From: an uncultured Leptolinea sp. | GTDB taxonomy: Bacteria > Chloroflexota > Anaerolineae > Anaerolineales > Anaerolineaceae | Reading direction: 5' to 3' | Assembly (NCBI GenBank): GCA_903828565.1 | Contig: CAIKMQ010000003.1 | Span: 248,001 to 312,000, forward strand | DNA: 64,000 bases | Notes under the pieces: model-generated | What the model was told of the DNA's origin: nothing | The model's database searches: none | The model's input: the letters and a program-made list of their open reading frames with translations, nothing else | Position numbers and translations under genes: made by a program | Shown here: in pieces, positions 55,865 through 63,019 of the stretch | Position numbering within the stretch: the stretch's first letter is position 1 | Layout of the letters: each line of letters opens with the position of its first letter

Positions 55865-56355
55865 TCATTATCAAGCAGGATGCCGCCGGGCAGGAGGTCT
55901 GGCGTTACAGCGGCGAGCTGATGCACCAGGGTGAAAAAGTTTCGATCGTCCATGCCCATTTCGGAAGGGAGGATCTGCCTTTCTACGGTATTTTATTCAA
56001 GCGCGGTGACCTGTTCGTGGAAGCCTTTTACCACGATAAATGGTATAACATACTCGAGATCTATGACCGGGATGACGGGCAATTGAAAGGCTGGTATTGC
56101 AACCTTTCGCGCCCGCCGCGCATCACAGGCGAATCCATCACCTTTCAGGATCTGGCTCTGGATGTGTTGTTGGTAAAAGATGGAGAGGTGCAGGTGCTGG
56201 ATGAAGACGAGTACCTGGCACAGAGGTTGGACCCCACCGAAAAACGGATGGTTGAGGCCGCTCTGCAGGAAGTGTTGCAGATATTGGCAGAACCTGGTTT
56301 CAGGGTGCGGGTTGGCAGTAAAGGAGATGGATCTTGCGTGTGCTCATCGGAGTAG
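55861..56355 (+). CDS. DUF402 domain protein
   Basis: 164 aa. It has the DUF402 core: FVEAFYHDKWYNILEIYDRDDG, GWYCNLSRPPRI, DLALDVLLVKDGEVQVLDEDEY (given as separate pieces: DLALDVLLV and VLDEDEY). Characterised members of this fold are metal-dependent phosphatases of nucleoside di- and triphosphates or nucleotide esters (Ntdp, FomD). The acidic residues used there (D in DLALD, D and E in LDEDE) are present. It starts inside the thiQ stop, so it is co-translated with the thiamine transporter. A role on thiamine phosphates or nucleotides is possible but only an inference. Confidence 0.82.
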   Translation: MIIIKQDAAGQEVWRYSGELMHQGEKVSIVHAHFGREDLPFYGILFKRGDLFVEAFYHDKWYNILEIYDRDDGQLKGWYCNLSRPPRITGESITFQDLALDVLLVKDGEVQVLDEDEYLAQRLDPTEKRMVEAALQEVLQILAEPGFRVRVGSKGDGSCVCSSE

Positions 56356-57041
56356 AAAATAATAATGAAAGCCGCTCGGTGGCTTGGGCTCTCGAGCACT
56401 TCGGCTGTTACTGCATCGCACCAGACGGCCAGTCAGCCGTGGTGGGAATGGCGCGTGCCATCCCGGAGTATATTGCCTGGTTGGAGACTCACACGAAGGC
56501 ACCCTGGTTCTCACCACAGGAGATCGACATCCGCCTGACAGAGGTGTGTGATGATTACTTTATCAATGACCAGTTCGATACAGTTCCCGCAGGCGGGCGC
56601 ATCGTGAAAGCCTGGTTCAAAACCGATTGGAAGCCCCTCACACGCAGCGATGTGGAACATATCCTGCAAATACTAACCTGGACCCGGGAGGACCTTCTGG
56701 CTCTGGTTTCGGGGTTGGAAGACGCCGTGCTGGATGCCACCCTGGTGGAAGGGGAGTGGACCATCCGCCAGATACTGGCGCATGTAGCCCGTTCGGAGTG
56801 GTGGCTGGTGGATCGCCTCGGCCGCACGCACTCCGAAGAGATGCTCTCACCGGATGCGTTTACCCGGTTACTGGAAGAGCGTGGCCATTTGCTGGAGGTA
56901 TTGCCTGACCTGGTGGATCTGCACCAGGTGGTAGGCAGAGATGGAGAGTTTTGGAGCCCGCGCAAGGTGGCTCGCCGCCTGTGCTGGCATGAACGCGACC
57001 ACATACAACAGATCACTAAACTACTGGCCGTACGCGGCTGA
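56334..57041 (+). CDS. DinB-like protein with N-terminal HicB-like domain
   Basis: 235 aa. Residues 1-60 (VENNNESRSVAWALEHFGCY, then YIAWLET) resemble the small HicB-like alpha/beta domain. Residues 105-235 look like a DinB/YfiT four-helix bundle: WTIRQILAHVARSEWWLVDRL and LCWHERDHIQQI provide the His residues (HVARSEWW, WHERDH) that would bind a metal. Such proteins include thiol-dependent S-transferases. The TTG start is supported by AAGGAGAT 5 bases upstream and by the family N-terminus. It overlaps the DUF402 gene by 22 bases. Confidence 0.75.
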   Translation: MRVLIGVENNNESRSVAWALEHFGCYCIAPDGQSAVVGMARAIPEYIAWLETHTKAPWFSPQEIDIRLTEVCDDYFINDQFDTVPAGGRIVKAWFKTDWKPLTRSDVEHILQILTWTREDLLALVSGLEDAVLDATLVEGEWTIRQILAHVARSEWWLVDRLGRTHSEEMLSPDAFTRLLEERGHLLEVLPDLVDLHQVVGRDGEFWSPRKVARRLCWHERDHIQQITKLLAVRG

Positions 57042-57052
57042 AAGAGGCCATT

Positions 57053-57415
57053 ATGATCCTATTGAACTTTTCATCTAAATTCCATACCATCCAGTTCGAC
57101 CAGTTTAAAGCACTGACTTCGCTGGAGATCACTGAGCAGGTGATGCTGCCAACTGATATCGGCAGCGATGACGCCGTGGAAGAGCTGCTGGATTCTCTTT
57201 TTAAGAAAGCAAAGCTGACCGAAGAAGAATTGAAATCCGGTCAGCTGGTCGTCCACCTGCCGCCGCAGACCAACCGGGCTTTGAAGGTTCTGGCGTATGT
57301 CGCGCGGCGAGCCGGCAAACTGCCGCTGGCCATCCGTACCAGCGTGCCGACCTTCGCGCTGAGCTCCGGCCCGACGATTATGGAAGTGCTGGACCTGGAA
57401 AAGATGCTGCGGTAA
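57053..57415 (+). CDS. Csx15-like small protein
   Basis: 120 aa. It begins MILLNFSSKFHTIQFDQF and ends with LVVHLPPQTNRALKVLAYVA followed by RRAGKLPLAIR. This layout (LNFS start, an acidic middle, an L-V-x-L-P-P loop, then an Ala/Leu helix and G-x-x-P-x-x-I-R) resembles the CRISPR-associated Csx15 family as I recall it. Csx15 is linked to cyclic oligoadenylate binding in type III systems. No CRISPR array or cas genes are in the window. The gene starts 11 bases after the DinB-like gene with GAGG upstream, so it belongs to the tail of the thiamine operon. Assignment is by eye and uncertain. Confidence 0.5.
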   Translation: MILLNFSSKFHTIQFDQFKALTSLEITEQVMLPTDIGSDDAVEELLDSLFKKAKLTEEELKSGQLVVHLPPQTNRALKVLAYVARRAGKLPLAIRTSVPTFALSSGPTIMEVLDLEKMLR

Positions 57416-57423
57416 TGAATGCA

Positions 57424-57450
57424 TAAAAAAAGCCGGCGAAAGCCGGCTTA
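57424..57450. terminator. Terminator between Csx15-like and C39 genes
   Basis: Eight-bp stem (57430-57437 with 57442-57449), GAAA loop. The minus-strand side has seven T in a row, so it is a strong terminator for the C39 gene, whose stop codon lies within the stem. It may also end plus-strand transcripts. Confidence 0.85.
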
Positions 57451-58680
57451 ATTGTTGGCCAGAAAATCCAGGGCGTAGATCGCGTCGGGATAGGCTTCGT
57501 TGTAGTACAGGGCTTTCTTGAATTCTGAAAGCGCGGCGCTGCGATCACCGGAGCGGTAATGCGCCCAGCCCAGCCACAGGCGGGCTTCCTCGGAGTTGGG
57601 GGTGATATTGACCGCATATTTGGCAATGGTCATCAGGTCTTCCGTGCGGCGGGCGTTGAAATAGGCGATGAACGGGCCGAACTGGTAACGCAGCATACGC
57701 TGAGGGAAGCCGAGCGCGCGAGCCTGATCATAGGCTGATGCTGCTTCGTTATATTGTTCAAAATAGACCAGGTTGCTCCCCAGGTTGAACCAGGCAAAGG
57801 TGTTTTCGGGTTCATGGAGGGTTGCCTGGCGTGCTTCTTCCAGCGCGTGTTGACGGTTCACATCTACATCCCATTCATCCCCAAGCAGGGCTTTCACGGT
57901 CTCTTCCTTTTCCGGTGGGTAGATCAGGATGTACACATGATTAAAGGATTGCCAGGCGTTCTCCAGTTCTGTATAGGAGATGGCCAGGTTGGGTCCGTAA
58001 TAGGTGTCTTGTGCTACGAAAGTACGGGTGGCGTCGTTGTACCCTGAGATGAACTGATAGTGTCCGGCCCACAGGTCGTCGTTTGGCCAGTACTTCTGGT
58101 CCATGTGGAAGGACTCTTCCACCATCACCGGGATGCCATTGGCCAGCAGGGATTTCAAAAGCTGCACATCCCCGCCCACACGGTATTCAATGTTCAACCA
58201 GCCGGCATTATTGCGCACAAAATAGACCAGCTCTTCCACGTTGACATTGCGATCCTCTGGGCGTGGTTTGAGAATGCTTGCCACGGATTCCTGGTTGCCT
58301 TCCCAGCCGTAGAAGCGCAGGTAAGTGGAAAGCGCCGCCGGGCCGCAATTATTCATCGTCTGCTGTTCAAAGGTAGGCGCCGGCAGTGAAGCGGAGGCAG
58401 GCAGGGCGGTTGGCATGGGCGTGGGTGGCAGCGGGGTGGGAGATGACTGCGGTTGCGGTGTGATCATGGGGGTGGCTACAGCCTGCTGCGGTTCAGGCCC
58501 GGCGGTGGGGATGGCTGAGACCGGCCGCAGTGCCCCGCGCAGGTATGACGCGGCAAAATCCACCCGCCACGAAAGCCGCTCGTGTACCGGCGGCAGGAAA
58601 TAAAACAGCGTGATCAGCAGCACTGCGCACAAGGCACCGGCTGCAAATTGAACGATTCGATTGCGAAACATGCCGTCCAT
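57448..58680 (-). CDS. C39-like cysteine peptidase with TPR repeats, membrane-anchored
   Basis: 410-aa surface protein. Membrane helix at about 8-28, then a Pro/Thr-rich tether (50-100). A C39-like domain follows with the catalytic triad in place: C112 (NNCGPAALSTYL), H207 (AGHYQFISGYND), D225 (FVAQDTYYG). From about residue 295 to the end are TPR-like repeats (NTFAWFNLGSNLVYFEQYNEA, trimmed; ARLWLGWAHYRSGDRSAAL). C39 enzymes cut leader peptides; here it is outside an ABC transporter, so its substrate is unknown. The ATG at 58680 gives a normal N-terminus; upstream frame to 58752 overlaps miaB. Confidence 0.8.
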   Translation of the reverse strand: MDGMFRNRIVQFAAGALCAVLLITLFYFLPPVHERLSWRVDFAASYLRGALRPVSAIPTAGPEPQQAVATPMITPQPQSSPTPLPPTPMPTALPASASLPAPTFEQQTMNNCGPAALSTYLRFYGWEGNQESVASILKPRPEDRNVNVEELVYFVRNNAGWLNIEYRVGGDVQLLKSLLANGIPVMVEESFHMDQKYWPNDDLWAGHYQFISGYNDATRTFVAQDTYYGPNLAISYTELENAWQSFNHVYILIYPPEKEETVKALLGDEWDVDVNRQHALEEARQATLHEPENTFAWFNLGSNLVYFEQYNEAASAYDQARALGFPQRMLRYQFGPFIAYFNARRTEDLMTIAKYAVNITPNSEEARLWLGWAHYRSGDRSAALSEFKKALYYNEAYPDAIYALDFLANN

Positions 58681-58724
58681 TTTACCACGCAGCCATATCG
58701 GATAAATTAGGTGTGATTTCGTTC

Positions 58725-58733
58725 TGATATAAT
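58725..58733 (+). promoter_or_regulatory. Extended -10 promoter of miaB, leaderless
   Basis: TGATATAAT: extended TGn plus perfect TATAAT at 58728-58733; no clear -35. The start should be near 58740, one base before the ATG at 58741. The in-frame ATG at 58732 lies inside the -10 and cannot be the start. Confidence 0.65.
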
Positions 58734-58740
58734 GGACGCC

Positions 58741-60069
58741 ATGAAATACCATATTTGGACAGAAGGCTGCCAGATGAACGTGGCAGATTCCCTGCGGGTC
58801 TCCACCGCGCTGGAGCAGATGGGGTATGAACCGGTAGGCGCACCGGAAACGGCAGATGTCATTGTTTTGAACACCTGCGTGGTGCGCCAGTCGGCTGAAG
58901 ATAAGGCTTATGGCCGGCTTAGTTCCATCCGCCCGCTGAAAGACGCCAACCCCGGATTGGTCATCAACCTGATGGGCTGCCTGGTAGGCGTCAAGAACAA
59001 CCCAATTCTACGGCAGCGCTTTCCCTATGTGGATGTCTTCTCTCCCCCTTCCGACCCGGCACCGCTGATCTCTCACCTGCAGCAGAAACACCATCAGCTA
59101 ATGCAGGCGGGTGAAACCGCTGAGCGTCACGCGTTGATGGATGAAGAAATGTCCCTGCCGGGCTATGCCCACGCACAAGGCGTGACGGCTTTTTTGCCGG
59201 TGGTTCTGGGATGCTCCCATGCCTGCACCTACTGCGTCATCCCTTACCGGCGCGGGGTGGAAGAAAGCCGCCCCTTTGACCAGGTGGTCGCAGAGGCCGA
59301 GAGCATGGTTGCAGCTGGTGTGCGTGAGATCACCCTGCTCGGGCAGATCGTTGACCGTTTTGGGAAAGACCTTCCCCCTGGGCAGGATCTGCCTGCCTTG
59401 CTGCGGCGCATCTCACGAATCTCCGGGCTGTCGCGCATACGCTTCCTCACCTCCCACCCCAACTGGATGACGGACGAGCTACTGGATACTGTGGCTGAGA
59501 TTGAACAGGTCTGCCCGCACATCGAGGTGCCTGTTCAGGCGGGGGATGATACTGTGCTGCAGAATATGCGCCGCGGCTACACCCGCGACGATTACCGCCA
59601 GTTGGTGGCCCGCATCCGCCGGCGAATCCCCGGAGTCTCGATTGCCACCGACATCATCGTCGGCTTCCCCGGCGAAACAGATGAACAATTTCAACAGACC
59701 TACGATCTGCTGGAAGAGTTGCGGCTGGATGTAGCCCACCTGGCCCGCTATTCTCCGCGGCCGAACACCGTGGCTACCCGCCAGATGATGGATGACGTCA
59801 GCGCCGCCGAGAAAATGCACCGCTTCAGGCTGTTGGAACAGCAGCAGGAGCGCATCGTGGGCGAGATCCACGCCGGCTACCTGGGGCGGGTGGTGCCGGT
59901 GCTGTTCGAAGAGAAACATAAGGATCGCTGGCGCGGCCGCACTGAGACCAACAAGCTGGTTTTTGTGGAAACCAATGCCGACCTGCGCGGGCAACTGCTG
60001 CCTGTGCACATCACCTGGACCGGGCCGTGGTCCATGCTGGGCGAGCTCGCCCGTGCCGGGGATCAATGA
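58741..60069 (+). CDS. miaB: tRNA-2-methylthio-N6-dimethylallyladenosine synthase
   Basis: 442-aa radical SAM methylthiotransferase acting on A37 of tRNAs. N-terminal UPF0004 domain with three cluster Cys (TEGCQMN, NTCVV, MGCLVG). The radical SAM domain has GCSHACTYCVIPYRRG (C-x3-C-x2-C) and VPVQAGDDTVLQNMRRGYT. C-terminal TRAM domain from about 375. Start choice is set by the promoter. The NUDIX gene starts within its stop (ATGA). Confidence 0.93.
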   Translation: MKYHIWTEGCQMNVADSLRVSTALEQMGYEPVGAPETADVIVLNTCVVRQSAEDKAYGRLSSIRPLKDANPGLVINLMGCLVGVKNNPILRQRFPYVDVFSPPSDPAPLISHLQQKHHQLMQAGETAERHALMDEEMSLPGYAHAQGVTAFLPVVLGCSHACTYCVIPYRRGVEESRPFDQVVAEAESMVAAGVREITLLGQIVDRFGKDLPPGQDLPALLRRISRISGLSRIRFLTSHPNWMTDELLDTVAEIEQVCPHIEVPVQAGDDTVLQNMRRGYTRDDYRQLVARIRRRIPGVSIATDIIVGFPGETDEQFQQTYDLLEELRLDVAHLARYSPRPNTVATRQMMDDVSAAEKMHRFRLLEQQQERIVGEIHAGYLGRVVPVLFEEKHKDRWRGRTETNKLVFVETNADLRGQLLPVHITWTGPWSMLGELARAGDQ

Positions 60070-60497
60070 AGAAACAGCGTATCCGCCCAATCGCCATCGG
60101 GATTTTCGAGAATGAGGGGCGCATCTTGGTTTTTGAGGGCTACGACGCGGTGGAAGGCGAATACTTTTACCGCCCACTGGGCGGCGGGATTGAATTTGGT
60201 GAGACTGGGGCGCAGGCGCTGGCACGCGAGATGCGCGAAGAAACGGGGGAAGAGATCAAGGATGTGGCTTTTCTGGGGATGATCGAAAGTATATTTACCT
60301 GTTATGGAGATCCCGGGCATGAAATCGTGCTGGTATACCGGGCGGCTTTCTGCTCTGATGAGGTGTACTTGCGGGAGGAGCTGACCGCCGGCGAAGATGA
60401 CGGAACCGTCATTCGCGTGCGTTGGATGGAGAAGGAGTGGTTCCGGGACCACCCGGGCATGCTTGTCCCCGAGGAATTGGTGGGGTTGATTGGGTAG
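60066..60497 (+). CDS. NUDIX hydrolase
   Basis: 143-aa hydrolase. The Nudix box GGIEFGETGAQALAREMREE then TGEEI is complete. The start IRPIAIGIFENEGRILVFEG is typical of MutT-like members. Substrate unknown. It starts in a 4-base overlap with miaB and so is co-translated. Three small hairpins follow the stop. Confidence 0.88.
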   Translation: MKKQRIRPIAIGIFENEGRILVFEGYDAVEGEYFYRPLGGGIEFGETGAQALAREMREETGEEIKDVAFLGMIESIFTCYGDPGHEIVLVYRAAFCSDEVYLREELTAGEDDGTVIRVRWMEKEWFRDHPGMLVPEELVGLIG

Positions 60498-60503
60498 AGG
60501 GGG

Positions 60504-60598
60504 TTGAGTCCCACTTATGGAAGAAAGTGAGACTCAAAAGGGTTTGTGTCTCATTGGTGGGACATAAATGGTGCGGAGTGATGCGGTTGGAACGCATC
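60504..60598. repeat. Three consecutive small inverted repeats
   Basis: First: 13-base arms with one mismatch (60504-60516 with 60525-60537). Second: six-base arms with one G-U pair (60547-60552 with 60559-60564). Third: six-base arms (60580-60585 with 60593-60598). GTCCCAC at 60508 can also pair with GTGGGAC at 60557. They sit between the NUDIX gene and an AT-rich island. They could be a composite terminator, a small RNA or an island border. Confidence 0.45.
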
Positions 60599-60632
60599 CT
60601 CTTGCTTGTCCAGCAAAAAAACAATTCATCTA

Positions 60633-60887
60633 CTACTTTCTTATAAAGGTTACTTCCCCCGTTTTTTGATTAACCGATTCTACTTTCCAACCTGCATCAA
60701 GCCAGGAGGTTGCCTGTGGCCGGTTCAGATGCGCAATCTGGTTCCCCCACCATGGACGGTGATCATATGCACTGCCAGGTAACTTGGCACCTAAAATCTG
60801 CTCAATCTCAATAAAACTGAATGTACGGGTTGAAATAGATACGGGAAGAGCTTCGAAAAACTTTTGAAGTGGATCATATTTACCCAT
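60633..60887 (-). CDS. DUF7662-like small protein
   Basis: 84 aa. GKYDPLQKFF at the start, SFIEIEQILGAKLPGSA, HRPWWGN and SWLDAGWKVESVNQKTGEVTF (20-residue limit kept by listing as SWLDAGWKVESV) form the layout of a family often listed as DUF7662. No function is established. GAGGG precedes the ATG. It is divergent from the YaaA-like gene with a shared AT-rich promoter region, and both lie in a low-GC stretch. Confidence 0.7.
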   Translation of the reverse strand: MGKYDPLQKFFEALPVSISTRTFSFIEIEQILGAKLPGSAYDHRPWWGNQIAHLNRPQATSWLDAGWKVESVNQKTGEVTFIRK

Positions 60888-61005
60888 GCGTTTACCCTCT
60901 ATATTTTCGAAAATCTGAATATGGAAATATCCAAGGTGCTATCGTGAGATCGGATGTAAGGCCTATAATTATTATACGTCTGATTTATAACTGGAGTTCG
61001 TGATA
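60888..61005. promoter_or_regulatory. AT-rich divergent promoter region of the island
   Basis: 118 bases between divergent genes. TATAATTATTATA at 60963-60975 offers -10 elements on both strands. No clear -35 is seen. Confidence 0.4.
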
Positions 61006-62160
61006 ATGGAAAAATTACCCGTTCTCTTCATTTCTGTTTGTTCACATCTCAAGACAAAGAATGACACGCTTGTTGATTATTCTGACCAAGAATCAATTTT
61101 CAACTATCTTGATAAAAAACTTCAGCGGAAACTCCACAGTATTAGAGAGAGTAATCTGCGGTTGTTATTGGATGGAAAAATATTGAGGGATGGTGAGCCA
61201 ATAATTAAGAAACCTTCGAATAGTGAGTTAACTCTAGGCAAAGATTTAATGTATGGCGGTGCAAGTCAGGGTAAATACCTTCCAGCAATAAAAAGGTACG
61301 CAGGCAGGTTTTATACCCAACTCGGAGGAGAAAATGATAGGGCATGGCTGATAGAAAATTCAAATATACATCTTCTGATTATCTCGGGCCTGTATGGTGT
61401 ACTTACTCCTTGTGAAATGATACAGGACTATTCGTTACATATTCTTGATAGCTCAGAAGTTGCACACAACTGGAGAGAGGATGATTCTCTCACACAACTT
61501 ATAATCAACTACATTACACATAACAAGATTCAAAAAATAATTGATGTAATGGGTGATGATAATTACAAACATCTACTCAATTGGAATGAGCTGCGTCGAT
61601 ATGTAAGAGGGAATTTGCTCCATACTTTTAGTTTAGAATATTCATCGCCTGATATTCTATTCCCTCTTGGTTGTTTATTAAAGGATATGATCTGGAATTA
61701 TTCCGATGCGGATTATCAGCGATTACGCCCAGGTAAGGTTGTAGATACGGAATATCACCCTGTGTACTTTGATGAAGTTCTAATTACATCAAAAAATCCG
61801 AATTTCCGAGAAGAAAGTGAATCAAAGAAGGGACTTTTATGTAATATCGATCGTGTTCGAAGGATGAAGGCCAATTTAAATCGAGCGGTCCATTCCGTTC
61901 TACTTGACAAGAAAATATATAAAAAGACGCATGGACTTGGGGGAAACATTGATTTATTAGGATCAAACAACATTGTTTCACTGACATTCCTACAAGATAT
62001 GAGGAAATTTCTAGATATGCGGAATGCGATTGATTATGAAGATAAACAAATTTCAGAGAAAGAGTTTCATCTTCTATGCACGATATATGATAATTCGATC
62101 ATAGAATTGACAAGGATACATGGAGCTCGCTTTAATTATTTAGAAGATGTTAACCGATGA
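61006..62160 (+). CDS. YaaA/DUF6884-like protein with helical C-terminal domain
   Basis: 384 aa. Residues 1-190 resemble the YaaA/DUF6884 fold: LFISVCSHLKTKN at the start, KYLPAIKRYAGRFYTQLG, and LLIISGLYGVLTPCEMIQDY, close to the SGLYG-L-P motif of YaaA. Residues about 285-384 are helical and contain MRNAIDYED, which faintly recalls the R-N-x3-H motif of HEPN domains, but the His is Tyr. Codon use (AAT, AAA, ATA) is clearly unlike the neighbours, so recent transfer is likely. ATG at 61006 has GGAG 9 bases upstream. A defence or stress role is a guess. A terminator follows. Confidence 0.6.
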   Translation: MEKLPVLFISVCSHLKTKNDTLVDYSDQESIFNYLDKKLQRKLHSIRESNLRLLLDGKILRDGEPIIKKPSNSELTLGKDLMYGGASQGKYLPAIKRYAGRFYTQLGGENDRAWLIENSNIHLLIISGLYGVLTPCEMIQDYSLHILDSSEVAHNWREDDSLTQLIINYITHNKIQKIIDVMGDDNYKHLLNWNELRRYVRGNLLHTFSLEYSSPDILFPLGCLLKDMIWNYSDADYQRLRPGKVVDTEYHPVYFDEVLITSKNPNFREESESKKGLLCNIDRVRRMKANLNRAVHSVLLDKKIYKKTHGLGGNIDLLGSNNIVSLTFLQDMRKFLDMRNAIDYEDKQISEKEFHLLCTIYDNSIIELTRIHGARFNYLEDVNR

Positions 62161-62185
62161 TATAACGAGGAAGGGAGTTTTGTGG

Positions 62186-62218
62186 GTCGGGTAGAGTGCA
62201 GCGATCCCCGACGTTTTT
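62186..62218 (+). terminator. Terminator after the YaaA-like gene
   Basis: Six-bp stem (62186-62191 with 62207-62212) with a 15-base loop, then GTTTTTCT. Moderate stem but good T-run. Confidence 0.6.
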
Positions 62219-62270
62219 CTGTCACAATTATTAACGCTATTATCTCTTCCCCATCATGTAAGAGATGGTC

Positions 62271-62288
62271 GCTGCGCGTGCGCGCAGC
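62271..62288. repeat. GC-rich inverted repeat downstream of the glycosylase gene
   Basis: GCTGCGCG-TG-CGCGCAGC, 41 bases past the minus-strand gene stop. It marks the return to high GC at the end of the AT-rich island. No T-run is found on either side. Confidence 0.5.
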
Positions 62289-62328
62289 GCAGGTGTCATT
62301 TCGTTCAGCATGGCAACCAAGGGCTAGG

Positions 62329-63012
62329 TTATCGATCGCACCGCTGCGCATACGTTTGCCTACCCTCGCACCTTTCCTGCAGCAGGCAGCGCGCGCACTG
62401 CGGTTTTGCCGGGTGGCAGATCTCCCGCCCCAGGCGGATGAAGTTCAGGTGTGCCGCATAGTAGGTCTCCGGCGGCAGGGCGGCTTCCAGGTGGCGATGG
62501 GCCTCTTCCACACTCATCTCGGGCGGACGCAAGCCCAGCCGGCCGCTGACTCGGTAGATGTGCGTATCCACCGGGAATGCCGGCTTGTTCAGTGAAAATA
62601 ACAATACGATTGCGGCGGTCTTCGGACCGACGCCGTTGTGCTTCATCAGCCAGGCACGTGCTTCTTCCAACGGCAAGTCAGCCAGAAAATCCAGCGACAG
62701 GGAGCCGCGCTCTGCCTGGATATCCCGCAGTACCTGCTGAATGCGCGGGCCTTTCTGGTTCGCCAGCCCAGCTATACGGATGGCTGCGATCACCTCTGCT
62801 GTTTCCGCGCAGGCGACCTGCTCCCAGGTGGGGAAGCGGACACGCAGCGAAGCAAAAGCCCGGTCCCGGTTGATATCATTGGTGTTTTGAGATAGGATGG
62901 TTGAGACCAGCTCATCCAGTGCTGGCAGGGGATTGCGCCAGGTGGGATGTCCGTAGAAAGACAGAAGCAGCTGGTGGGCTTCAAGCGCGGTGAGCGGAGC
63001 CAGCGCGGACAT
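62329..63012 (-). CDS. Endonuclease III-type DNA glycosylase/AP lyase
   Basis: 227-aa base-excision repair enzyme. The HhH-GPD motif ends in NGVGPKTAAIV with catalytic Lys131, and Asp149 is in FPVDTHIYRV. The [4Fe-4S] Cys follow: C199-x6-C206-x2-C209-x5-C215, the exact Nth spacing. It should remove oxidised pyrimidines. The ATG at 63012 is chosen; the frame is open to 63138 but overlaps the asparaginase gene. It is 7 bases downstream of the asparaginase stop. Confidence 0.9.
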   Translation of the reverse strand: MSALAPLTALEAHQLLLSFYGHPTWRNPLPALDELVSTILSQNTNDINRDRAFASLRVRFPTWEQVACAETAEVIAAIRIAGLANQKGPRIQQVLRDIQAERGSLSLDFLADLPLEEARAWLMKHNGVGPKTAAIVLLFSLNKPAFPVDTHIYRVSGRLGLRPPEMSVEEAHRHLEAALPPETYYAAHLNFIRLGREICHPAKPQCARCLLQERCEGRQTYAQRCDR

Positions 63013-63019
63013 GATGGCT

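Noticed and set aside
57053-57415. A CRISPR system around the Csx15-like gene
   Set aside because: No direct-repeat array and no cas1, cas2, cas10 or other cas gene is seen anywhere in the window.
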